Under the pieces are notes generated by a model. That model did no database searches. It worked only from the letters and a program-made list of their open reading frames with translations, and had not been told where the DNA came from. Positions 49,885 to 58,620 of a stretch of 64,000 bases of DNA are shown in pieces. The stretch is taken from contig CAWKDG010000012.1 in the NCBI GenBank assembly GCA_963848355.1, positions 1,612,001-1,676,000 on the forward strand. The letters run 5' to 3'. A program made the position numbers and the translations under genes. The DNA comes from CAWKDG01 sp963848355 (lineage in GTDB: Bacteria > Actinomycetota > Acidimicrobiia > Acidimicrobiales > UBA8190). The stretch's first letter is position 1. The number at the start of each line of letters is the position of its first letter.

Positions 49885-52800
49885 TTGCCTGCACGGTCCA
49901 AGAGTCCCGAACGTTTCTCCTTTGCCAATCTCGACGAGGTCCTGCCTCTCCCCGACCTGATCGCCATTCAGCGTGACTCCTTTCGGTGGTTTCTCGACAA
50001 GGGTCTGGCCGAGGCCTTCGCCGACATCAGCCCCATCGAGGACTTCACCGGCCAGCTGAACCTGGAGCTCGAGTTCGACCCCACCGATCCCGACCTGCGT
50101 CCACCTCCGAAGTTCCGGGAGGAGGAGTGCAAAGAGAAGGACATGACGTACGCCGCCCCCGTCTTCGTGCGGGCGCGGTTCATGAACGCCCAGACCGGTG
50201 AGATCAAGGAGCAGACCGTCTTCATGGGGGACTTCCCGATGATGACGGACAAGGGCACCTTCATCATCAACGGCACCGAGCGGGTGGTCGTGAGCCAGCT
50301 GGTGCGTTCCCCGGGGGTGATCTTCCAACCGGGCCGCGACGCCAAGACCATCGTCACCGGGACTGTCCACCCCTACCGCGGCGAGTGGATCGAATTCGAC
50401 GTCGAGGCGAAGCCGTCGAAGGACGTCACCGCCGGCGCCCGCGTGGCCCGCAAGCGGCGGCTGTCGCTCTTCGTCCTGCTGCGGGCGCTCGGCTACGAGG
50501 ACGAGGGGTTCCTGAACCGGTTCGTCCGGCATTTCGACTTCCTCGAGGGCCAATGGGAGAAGGAGCGCGACATCGCCCCCACCCGGGAAGAGGCGCTCCT
50601 CGAGATCTACAAGCGCGCCCGGCCCGGTGAGCCGCTGTCGGCCGAAGCGGCGCGCGGGTACTTCGAGAATGCCTTCTTCAACCCGAAGCGCTACGACCTG
50701 ACCCGGGTGGGCCGGTACAAGCTGAACCGGAAGCTCGGACCCGAGATCGAGCGGGTGGCCACCATCCTCGACATCGATCTGGAGCGCCCGGCGCCCGACC
50801 AGGGTGTGCTCAGCCCGTCGGAGATCCTGGCCACGGCGACCTACATGCTCCACCTGGCCGACGGGGAGTCCGGTTACCGGATCGACGACCAGGACCACTT
50901 CGCCAACCGGCGGATCCGGTCCGTGGGCGAGCTCATCCAGAACCAGGTCCGGGTGGGGCTGTCCCGGATGGAGAGGGTCGTGCGCGAGCGCATGACGACC
51001 CAGGACGTCGAGGCCATCACGCCCCAGACGCTCATCAACATCCGGCCAGTGGTGGCCGCCATCAAGGAGTTCTTCGGCACCAGCCAGCTGAGCCAGTTCA
51101 TGGACCAGAACAACCCGTTGTCGGGGTTGGCCCACAAGCGTCGTCTGTCGGCTCTCGGCCCCGGAGGCCTGTCCCGGGAGCGGGCCGGGTTCGAGGTCAG
51201 GGACGTCCACAGCTCCCACTACGGACGGATGTGCCCGATCGAGACGCCCGAGGGCCCGAACATCGGTCTGATCGGCGCCCTGGCCACCTACGCCCGGGTC
51301 AACGAGTACGGGTTCATCGAGACCCCCTACCGCAAGGTGGTCGACGGCCGCGTCCGCGACGAGATCATGTATCTGGCCGCCGACGAGGAGGAAGAGCACG
51401 TCATCGCCCAGGCCAACGCCAAGCTCGACGGCGGCGGGCGGTTCGTCGACGAGCGCGTGCTCGTGCGCCGCGGCCCGCAGGGGGCCGGCGTGCGGGTGGG
51501 GGCCACGACCACGTCCTACGGGACGACGAGCGAGATCGACTACGTGCCGCCGGCCGAGGTCGACCTGATGGACGTCTCCCCGAAGCAGATCGTGTCCGTC
51601 TCGACGGCGCTGATCCCCTTCGTCGAGCACGACGACGCCAACCGCGCCCTGATGGGCGCCAACATGCAGAAGCAGGCGGTCCCCCTCGTGGTGCCCGAGG
51701 CGCCGTACATCGGGACCGGGGTCGAGGCCCGCGCCGCCCGTGACGCCGGAGACGTCCTGCTGGCCGAGGGCGACGGGAACGTCGTCGAGGTGTCGGGGGA
51801 GAGCGTGGTGGTCGAGTACCGGTCCGGTCAGCGCGACCGGCTCGGGCTCGAGCTCGGGCGCCGGACCTACAAGCTGGCCAAATTCCGCCGGTCCAACCAG
51901 AACACCTGCATCAACGCCAAGGTCGTCGTGGACGAGGGCCGGAAGGTCTCGGTCGGCGACGTGCTGGCCGACGGGGCCGCCACCCAGAACGGCGAGCTGG
52001 CCCTGGGGAAGAACCTTCTCGTGGCCTTCATGCCCTGGGAGGGCTACAACTTCGAGGACGCCATCATCCTGTCCGAGCGCCTCGTGCGCGACGACGTCCT
52101 CACGTCGATCCACATCGAGGAGCACGAGGTCGACGCCCGCGACACCAAGCTGGGCGCCGAAGAGATCACCCGGGACATCCCCAACCTGTCCGAGGAGATC
52201 CTGGCCGACCTCGACGAGCGCGGGATCATCAGGATCGGGGCCGAGGTCGGTCCCGGAGACGTGTTGGTGGGAAAGGTCACCCCCAAGGGGGAGACCGAGC
52301 AGACACCCGAGGAGCGCCTGCTGCGGGCCATCTTCGGGGAGAAGGCGCGTGAGGTGCGTGACACCTCGCTGAAGGTGCCCCACGGCGAGTCCGGCAAGGT
52401 CATCGACGTCCGGGTGTTCTCCCGGGAGGACTCCCACGAGCTGCCACCGGGCGTGAACCAGCTGGTGCGGGTGTACGTGGCCCAGAAGCGCAAGATCTCC
52501 GAAGGCGACAAGCTGGCCGGCCGCCACGGGAACAAGGGGGTCATCTCCCGGATCCTCCCCATCGAGGACATGCCGTTCCTGGCCGACGGGACCCACGTCG
52601 ACATCATCCTGAACCCCCTGGGCGTGCCCAGCCGGATGAACGTCGGGCAGGTACTCGAATCGCACCTCGGCTACGCGGCACGATGGGGCTGGGAGGGCGT
52701 CGAGGGACTCGAGCCGCTGACGGGGGTCCTGGACGCGAAGACGCGGCCGAAGACCGACCCGGCCGTGTGGGTGTCGACCCCCGCCTTCGACGGCGCGCAC

Positions 52801-53445
52801 TGGGACGAGGAGGACGACGCCGGCAAACACCCGACCATCAGGAAGCTGTTCGAGAGGTTGCACCCCGATTCCCAGGACGGGACCCGGCTCATCGGGACGG
52901 ATGGGAAGGCCACCCTCTACAACGGACGGACGGGTGAGGTCTACGACAACCAGATCTCCGTGGGCTACGTCTACATCCTGAAGCTGGCCCACCTGGTGGA
53001 CGACAAGATCCACGCCCGGTCGACGGGGCCGTACTCGATGATCACCCAGCAACCCCTCGGGGGAAAGGCGCAGTTCGGTGGCCAGCGCTTCGGCGAGATG
53101 GAGGTGTGGGCCCTCGAGGCCTACGGCGCCGCCTACGCCCTCCAGGAATTGCTGACGATCAAGTCCGACGACGTGCTCGGTCGCGTGAAGGTCTACGAAG
53201 CCATCGTGAAGGGCGAGAACATCCCCGAACCGGGGATCCCCGAGAGCTTCAAGGTGCTGATCAAGGAGATGCAATCGTTGTGCCTCAACGTCGAGGTCCT
53301 CTCGCTCACGGGCGAGGAGATCGAGATGCGTGAGCTCGACGAGGACGTCTTCCGGACGGCCGAGGAACTCGGCATCGACATCAGCCGGCCCGAGCGAGGG
53401 TCGGACGAAGAGGACGAGCGCCGCGCTGCGGAGAGGAGCTTCTAG
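49885..53445 (+). CDS. rpoB: RNA polymerase beta subunit
   Basis: 1186 residues from TTG 49885, 7 nt behind GGAGGAG. The rifampicin region near residue 410 reads SQLSQFMDQNNPLSGLAHKR then RLSALGPGGL, the wild-type pattern. Other conserved parts: PIETPEGPNIGLIG, GYNFEDAIILSERLV, KLAGRHGNKGVIS and the C-terminal GGKAQFGGQRFGEMEVWALEAYGA clamp. The C-terminus ends in an acidic/basic tail. rpoC begins 2 nt later. Confidence 0.98.
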   Translation: MPARSKSPERFSFANLDEVLPLPDLIAIQRDSFRWFLDKGLAEAFADISPIEDFTGQLNLELEFDPTDPDLRPPPKFREEECKEKDMTYAAPVFVRARFMNAQTGEIKEQTVFMGDFPMMTDKGTFIINGTERVVVSQLVRSPGVIFQPGRDAKTIVTGTVHPYRGEWIEFDVEAKPSKDVTAGARVARKRRLSLFVLLRALGYEDEGFLNRFVRHFDFLEGQWEKERDIAPTREEALLEIYKRARPGEPLSAEAARGYFENAFFNPKRYDLTRVGRYKLNRKLGPEIERVATILDIDLERPAPDQGVLSPSEILATATYMLHLADGESGYRIDDQDHFANRRIRSVGELIQNQVRVGLSRMERVVRERMTTQDVEAITPQTLINIRPVVAAIKEFFGTSQLSQFMDQNNPLSGLAHKRRLSALGPGGLSRERAGFEVRDVHSSHYGRMCPIETPEGPNIGLIGALATYARVNEYGFIETPYRKVVDGRVRDEIMYLAADEEEEHVIAQANAKLDGGGRFVDERVLVRRGPQGAGVRVGATTTSYGTTSEIDYVPPAEVDLMDVSPKQIVSVSTALIPFVEHDDANRALMGANMQKQAVPLVVPEAPYIGTGVEARAARDAGDVLLAEGDGNVVEVSGESVVVEYRSGQRDRLGLELGRRTYKLAKFRRSNQNTCINAKVVVDEGRKVSVGDVLADGAATQNGELALGKNLLVAFMPWEGYNFEDAIILSERLVRDDVLTSIHIEEHEVDARDTKLGAEEITRDIPNLSEEILADLDERGIIRIGAEVGPGDVLVGKVTPKGETEQTPEERLLRAIFGEKAREVRDTSLKVPHGESGKVIDVRVFSREDSHELPPGVNQLVRVYVAQKRKISEGDKLAGRHGNKGVISRILPIEDMPFLADGTHVDIILNPLGVPSRMNVGQVLESHLGYAARWGWEGVEGLEPLTGVLDAKTRPKTDPAVWVSTPAFDGAHWDEEDDAGKHPTIRKLFERLHPDSQDGTRLIGTDGKATLYNGRTGEVYDNQISVGYVYILKLAHLVDDKIHARSTGPYSMITQQPLGGKAQFGGQRFGEMEVWALEAYGAAYALQELLTIKSDDVLGRVKVYEAIVKGENIPEPGIPESFKVLIKEMQSLCLNVEVLSLTGEEIEMRELDEDVFRTAEELGIDISRPERGSDEEDERRAAERSF

Positions 53446-53447
53446 CC

Positions 53448-56400
53448 GTGCTGGACGTCAACAATTTCGACCAGCTTCGAATCGGGCTGGCGACAGCCGA
53501 ATCGATCCGTTCGTGGTCCAACGGTGAGGTGAAGAAGCCCGAGACGATCAACTACCGGACGCTGCGTCCCGAGAAGGACGGCCTCTTCTGCGAGAAGATC
53601 TTCGGGCCCACGAAGGACTGGGAGTGCTACTGCGGGAAGTACAAGCGCGTGCGGTTCCGGGGGATCATCTGCGAGCGCTGCGGCGTCGAGGTCACCCGGT
53701 CCAAGGTGCGGCGCGAGCGGATGGGCCACATCGAGCTGGCCGCCCCCGTCGTCCACATCTGGTACCTGCGCGGGACCAGGAGCTGGCTGGCCTATCTCCT
53801 GATGGGGACCGAGGCCCGTGAGGAGCTGAAGGCCAAGCAGCTGGAGAAGGTCATCTACTTCGCCGCCAACCTCGTGACCTGGGTCGACGACGAGCGGCGC
53901 CACGAAGACCTGCCCGTCCTCGAGGAGGAGCTGGCCACCGAGATCACCGACCTCGAGCGCCAGCGCGATCTCGACATCGACCGACGCTTCAAGGCCCTCG
54001 AGGCCGAACTGGCCGAGCTCGAGAAGGACGGGGCCAAGGAGACCGAGATCAAGGCCAAGCAGAGGCTGTCGGAGAAGGAGATCGGTTCCGTCCGCGAGCG
54101 CTTCGAGAGTGACATCGATCTGGCCAAGCGTGCCCTGGACGAGTTCCGTGACCTGTTCCCCCGCAAGATCATCGAAGACGAGTTGCTGTGGCGGGAGCTG
54201 AAGATCCGCTACGAGGACTACTTCGAGGGCGGGATGGGGGCGGAGGCCATCTCGCGCCTGATCGACCGGATCGATCTCGACGTCGAGGAGGTCAAGCTCC
54301 GCGAGGCCATCGATGCCGCCGACGGCCGCCGTCCGCTGTCGGCGCAACGGCGCCAGAAGGCCATCAAGCGCCTGAAGATCGTGACCGCCTTCAACCGGCG
54401 CGACGACCACGGCCGGCGGATCAACGACCCCCGGGCCATGATCCTCGGGGTCGTCCCCGTCATCCCGCCCGACCTCCGGCCGATGGTGCAGCTCGACGGT
54501 GGCCGGTTCGCCACCTCGGACCTGAACGACCTCTACCGCCGCGTGATCAACCGGAACAACCGGCTGAAGAGGCTCCTCGATCTGGGTGCGCCCGAGATCA
54601 TCATCAACAACGAGAAGCGGATGCTCCAGGAGGCCGTCGACGCACTGTTCGACAACGGCCGGCGCGGACGTCCGGTGACAGGGCCGGGGAACCGTCCCCT
54701 GAAGAGCCTGTCGGACATGCTGAAGGGCAAGCAGGGCCGGTTCCGTCAGAACCTGCTGGGCAAGCGCGTCGACTACTCGGGGCGATCGGTGATCGTGATC
54801 GGGCCCACGCTGCTGCTGCATCAGTGCGGGCTGCCCAAGCTGATGGCCCTCGAGCTGTTCAAGCCGTTCGTGATGAAGCGGCTCGTCGACCTGGAGCTGG
54901 CCCAGAACATCAAGTCGGCCAAGCGGATGGTCGAGCGTCGGCGTCCCCAGGTGTGGGACGTCCTCGAAGGGGTCATCAAGGAGCACCCGGTTCTGCTGAA
55001 CCGGGCCCCGACCCTGCACCGGCTGGGTATCCAGGCCTTCGAGCCCGTCCTGGTCGAGGGCAAGGCCATCCAGGTCCACCCGCTCGTGTGCACCGCCTTC
55101 AACGCCGACTTCGACGGTGACCAGATGGCCGTCCACCTGCCACTGTCGGCCGAGGCCCAGTCCGAGGCCCGGGTCCTGATGCTGTCGGCCAACAACATCC
55201 TGTCCCCGGCGACGGGGCGGCCCATCACGGTGCCGACGCAGGACATGGTCTTCGGTGCGTACTACCTGACCCTGGACGTGGACGACGCCAAGGGCCAGGG
55301 TCGGTCGTTCCGCCACGCCTTCGAGGTGGAGAGCGCCTTCGAGGAGGGCGGGGTGGCCCTGCACGCCAAGATCAAGCTCCGGCCCTTCCCCGGGTCGTCG
55401 CTGCACACGGCGGTGGCGAAGTGCCTGGGCGAGGATCCCGAGACCGAGGAGCAACTCGTCCTCGAGACGACACCGGGCCGCGTCTTCTTCAACAGCGCGC
55501 TGCCGAAGGGCTTCCGGTTCGTGAACGACGTGGTGGGGAAGCGCAACACCCCCATCGGCGGGATCGTGGAGGAGATCGCCGCCACCGAGCCCAAGCACGT
55601 GGTGGCGGCCAGCCTCGACCTCATCAAGGCACTGGGTTTCCGGTACGCGGCCCAGTCGGGTCTGACGATCTCCATCGACGACGTCCGGACCCCGCCCGAC
55701 AAGCGGGCCATCCTCGACCGCTACGAGCGCGAGGCGGAGAAGGCGGAGACGCAGTTCAAGCGGGGGATCATCACCGACGACGAACGGCGCCAGAAGGAGA
55801 TCGAGATCTGGACGTCGGCCACGTCGGAGGTGGGACGGGCCATGGAGAAGTCGCTGTCGGAGATCGCCTTCAACCCGCTCGACATGATGGTCGACTCCGG
55901 GGCCCGAGGGAACTCCCAGCAGATCCGGCAGATCGCCGGCATGAAGGGCCTCGTGTCGAATCCGCGGGGGGAGATGATCCCCCGGCCGATCAAGTCCTCC
56001 TTCCGGGAGGGCTTGTCGGTCCTCGAGTACTTCATCTCCACCCACGGCGCCCGCAAGGGCCTGGCCGACACCGCCCTGCGGACGGCCGACTCGGGCTACC
56101 TGACCCGGCGCCTGGTCGACGTGGCCCAGGAGCTGATCGTCCGGATCGACGACTGTGAGACGGCCCGCAGCGTGTGGCTCGACGGCTTCTTCCCCGACGA
56201 GGCGGGTCGACGGTCGTACCTCGAGACCCGCGCCTACGGGCGGGTGCTGGCCGAGGACACGACGCTGTCCGACGGGACCGTGCTCACCACGGGCACCGTC
56301 CTCGACGACGATCTCGTGGCGCTGCTGCGCGACGACCCGCAGATCACGCGGGCCCGGGTCCGCTCCGTCCTCACGTGCGAGTCCGAGCACGGGGTGTGTG

Positions 56401-57656
56401 CCACCTGTTACGGCCAGTCGCTCGCCACCGGGCGGATCATCGAGCTCGGGGAGGCGGTCGGCGTGATCGCCGCCCAGTCGATCGGGGAGCCGGGGACGCA
56501 GCTCACGATGCGGACCTTCCACACCGGTGGGGTCGTCGGTGAGGACATCACCCACGGCCTCCCCCGGGTCGTCGAGCTGTTCGAGGCCCGCACCCCGAAG
56601 GGTGCCGCCGTCCTCGCCCATCACTCGGGCGTCGTCCGCATCGACGACGAGGAGGGTGGGCGGCGGATCACCGTGGTGGCCGACGACGGCACCGAGGAGT
56701 CGGTGCTGGTGAACGTCCGGGCCCACCTCGAGGTGAAGGCCGGCCAGGAGGTGTCCGCCGGTGACGCCCTGGTCGAAGGGCCGAAGGACCCGAAGGAGCT
56801 GCTCGAGGTCAAGGGCATCCGCGAGACCCAGCAGTATCTCGTCGAGGAGGTCCAGAAGGTCTACCGGGACCAGGGTGTGTCGATCCACGACAAGCACATC
56901 GAGCTGATCGTGCGCCAGATGTTGCGCCGGGTGCTCGTGGCCGAGCCCGGGGACGCCCCCTTCCTCCCCGGGGAGCGGGTCGACGCCCAGGTGTACGCCG
57001 AGGTCAACCGCAGTCTGGTCCAGGACTCCCAGCGCCCGGCCGAGGGCCGGCCCGAGCTGATGGGGATCACGAAGGCGTCGCTGGCCACCGACTCGTGGCT
57101 GTCGGCCGCCTCCTTCCAGGAGACGACCAGGGTCCTGACCGAGGCGGCCATCGAGGGCAGGTCCGACCACCTCTTCGGCCTGAAGGAGAACATCATCATC
57201 GGGAAGCTGATCCCGGCCGGGACGGGGATGGAGCGGTACCGGGACATCGCCGTCGACCTGCCCGACGCCGCCGGCGTCTCGCTGCGGACCTACGGCTTCG
57301 ACGAGGAGACCGAGGACCTGGCTGCGTGGCTCCGCGATGTCGGGGGTCCCGTGGGTGGGACCCCGGCCTTCGGGGACCCGGCGGAGCTCCAGCCGGCGGC
57401 CGCCGTGGGGATCGCTCGACCCCGGGGTGGAGAGCCTGGGGGCCACGCCCAACGGCGACGGCCACGGGTTCGGGGCCGAGGGCAACGGCCACCTCGACAC
57501 CGGGGCGTAGACGAGCAACCGTTGCCGTCGGCGCCGACCGGCCTCCGGCGGCCGTCGAGGGCCCGGGTTTCCCCAGGTCAGCGCCTGTTGCCTGCGGGCC
57601 ACAGGGGCTCTATCATGGAGCGTTCGCGCTGCGGCGCCCTTCCGGGCGCGCCGTAA
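53448..57656 (+). CDS. rpoC: RNA polymerase beta' subunit
   Basis: As read, 1402 residues. Zinc finger 1 near residue 60-80 (CYCGKY and CERCGVEVT), active-site NADFDGDQMAVHL near 552 binding Mg, bridge-helix/trigger-loop region with GEPGTQLTMRTFHTGG, and zinc site 2 (CESEHGVCATC). Conserved sequence ends near GFDEETEDLAAWL. After about 57405 the present frame gives an Arg/Pro-rich tail unlike RpoC that runs close to rpsL, whereas the next frame gives SLDPGVESLGATPNGDGHGF and stops at 57510. An extra G in the GGGG at 57407-57410 would explain this, so the real end is probably 57510. Confidence 0.97.
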   Translation: MLDVNNFDQLRIGLATAESIRSWSNGEVKKPETINYRTLRPEKDGLFCEKIFGPTKDWECYCGKYKRVRFRGIICERCGVEVTRSKVRRERMGHIELAAPVVHIWYLRGTRSWLAYLLMGTEAREELKAKQLEKVIYFAANLVTWVDDERRHEDLPVLEEELATEITDLERQRDLDIDRRFKALEAELAELEKDGAKETEIKAKQRLSEKEIGSVRERFESDIDLAKRALDEFRDLFPRKIIEDELLWRELKIRYEDYFEGGMGAEAISRLIDRIDLDVEEVKLREAIDAADGRRPLSAQRRQKAIKRLKIVTAFNRRDDHGRRINDPRAMILGVVPVIPPDLRPMVQLDGGRFATSDLNDLYRRVINRNNRLKRLLDLGAPEIIINNEKRMLQEAVDALFDNGRRGRPVTGPGNRPLKSLSDMLKGKQGRFRQNLLGKRVDYSGRSVIVIGPTLLLHQCGLPKLMALELFKPFVMKRLVDLELAQNIKSAKRMVERRRPQVWDVLEGVIKEHPVLLNRAPTLHRLGIQAFEPVLVEGKAIQVHPLVCTAFNADFDGDQMAVHLPLSAEAQSEARVLMLSANNILSPATGRPITVPTQDMVFGAYYLTLDVDDAKGQGRSFRHAFEVESAFEEGGVALHAKIKLRPFPGSSLHTAVAKCLGEDPETEEQLVLETTPGRVFFNSALPKGFRFVNDVVGKRNTPIGGIVEEIAATEPKHVVAASLDLIKALGFRYAAQSGLTISIDDVRTPPDKRAILDRYEREAEKAETQFKRGIITDDERRQKEIEIWTSATSEVGRAMEKSLSEIAFNPLDMMVDSGARGNSQQIRQIAGMKGLVSNPRGEMIPRPIKSSFREGLSVLEYFISTHGARKGLADTALRTADSGYLTRRLVDVAQELIVRIDDCETARSVWLDGFFPDEAGRRSYLETRAYGRVLAEDTTLSDGTVLTTGTVLDDDLVALLRDDPQITRARVRSVLTCESEHGVCATCYGQSLATGRIIELGEAVGVIAAQSIGEPGTQLTMRTFHTGGVVGEDITHGLPRVVELFEARTPKGAAVLAHHSGVVRIDDEEGGRRITVVADDGTEESVLVNVRAHLEVKAGQEVSAGDALVEGPKDPKELLEVKGIRETQQYLVEEVQKVYRDQGVSIHDKHIELIVRQMLRRVLVAEPGDAPFLPGERVDAQVYAEVNRSLVQDSQRPAEGRPELMGITKASLATDSWLSAASFQETTRVLTEAAIEGRSDHLFGLKENIIIGKLIPAGTGMERYRDIAVDLPDAAGVSLRTYGFDEETEDLAAWLRDVGGPVGGTPAFGDPAELQPAAAVGIARPRGGEPGGHAQRRRPRVRGRGQRPPRHRGVDEQPLPSAPTGLRRPSRARVSPGQRLLPAGHRGSIMERSRCGALPGAP
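57588..57616 (+). promoter_or_regulatory. str operon (rpsL) promoter
   Basis: TTGCCT (57588-57593), 17-nt spacer, TATCAT (57611-57616), nearly the same as the rpoB promoter. It lies after the probable true rpoC stop (57510) but inside the frame-extended rpoC. Confidence 0.65.
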
Positions 57657-57705
57657 TTTCTTGTCCCCGCGAGTCAAGTCCTGTTCCACCGCCGAGAGGT
57701 CACGC

Positions 57706-58077
57706 GTGCCCACGATCGAACAGCTGGTCCGCAAGGGCCGGCAATCCAAGCAGTCGAAGACGAAGACCCCGGCGCTGAAGGGCGCGCCCCAGCGGCGCGG
57801 CGTCTGCACCCGGGTGTTCACCACGACGCCCAAGAAGCCGAACTCGGCCCTGCGCAAGGTGGCCCGTGTCCGGTTGACGAGCGGGATCGAGGTGAGCGCC
57901 TACATCCCCGGGGTGGGGCACAACCTCCAGGAGCACTCCATCGTGCTCGTCCGTGGGGGCAGGGTGAAGGACCTTCCCGGCGTTCGCTACAAGGTCATCC
58001 GGGGCGCCCTCGACGCCGCCGGCGTACGCGAGCGCAACCAGGCGCGGTCGCGCTACGGCGCCAAGAAGGAGTCCTGA
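57706..58077 (+). CDS. rpsL: Ribosomal protein S12
   Basis: 123 residues from GTG 57706 behind GAGAGG. TTTPKKPNSALRK (K43) and GRVKDLPGVRYKVIRG (K88, D89) are the streptomycin-resistance and methylthiolation sites, both wild type. It sits at the decoding centre. Confidence 0.97.
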   Translation: MPTIEQLVRKGRQSKQSKTKTPALKGAPQRRGVCTRVFTTTPKKPNSALRKVARVRLTSGIEVSAYIPGVGHNLQEHSIVLVRGGRVKDLPGVRYKVIRGALDAAGVRERNQARSRYGAKKES

Positions 58078-58078
58078 G

Positions 58079-58549
58079 ATGCCCCGGAACGGACCGGCCG
58101 CCCGCCGCGAGATGACCCCCGACCCCGTCTACCGGTCGGTGCTGGTCACGCAGGTGGTGAACAAGGTCCTGTCGCGTGGCAAGCGGACCCTGTCGGAGCG
58201 GATCGTCTACGGCGCTCTCGAGACGGTGCGGGACAAGACCGGGGGCGACCCCGTGTCGATCCTGAAGAAGGCCGTCGAGAACACCCGGCCCGAGCTCGAG
58301 GTGAAGAGCCGGCGGGTCGGCGGCGCCACGTACCAGGTGCCGGTCGAGGTGCGCCCCCGCAGAGCCACCACCCTGGCCATCCGGTGGCTGGTCGGGTTCT
58401 CCCGCCAGCGGCGAGAGAAGACGATGGCCGAGCGCCTGGCCAACGAGGTCCTCGATGCGGCCAACGGTACAGGCGCGGCGGTAAAGCGCCGAGAAGACAT
58501 GCACAAGATGGCCGAGTCCAACAAGGCCTTCGCCCACTACCGCTGGTAG
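58079..58549 (+). CDS. rpsG: Ribosomal protein S7
   Basis: 156 residues, 1 nt after rpsL. RREMTPDPVYRSVLVTQVVNK and the long helix region with KSRRVGGATYQVPVEVRP are the S7 signature. It organises the 30S head and binds mRNA near the E site. Confidence 0.97.
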   Translation: MPRNGPAARREMTPDPVYRSVLVTQVVNKVLSRGKRTLSERIVYGALETVRDKTGGDPVSILKKAVENTRPELEVKSRRVGGATYQVPVEVRPRRATTLAIRWLVGFSRQRREKTMAERLANEVLDAANGTGAAVKRREDMHKMAESNKAFAHYRW

Positions 58550-58620
58550 GGGGCATGCCGGCCCCGGTGCGGACGCATCGGGGCCACCCCCAGTAACGAC
58601 TTTGAGAGCAGAAAAAGAAC

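Noticed and set aside
49807..53274. A 1155-codon open frame on the minus strand opposite rpoB (and a similar 1471-codon one opposite rpoC)
   Set aside because: High GC content removes stops from antisense frames. The translation is His/Asp/Leu-rich without motifs, and the plus strand encodes unmistakable RNA polymerase subunits.
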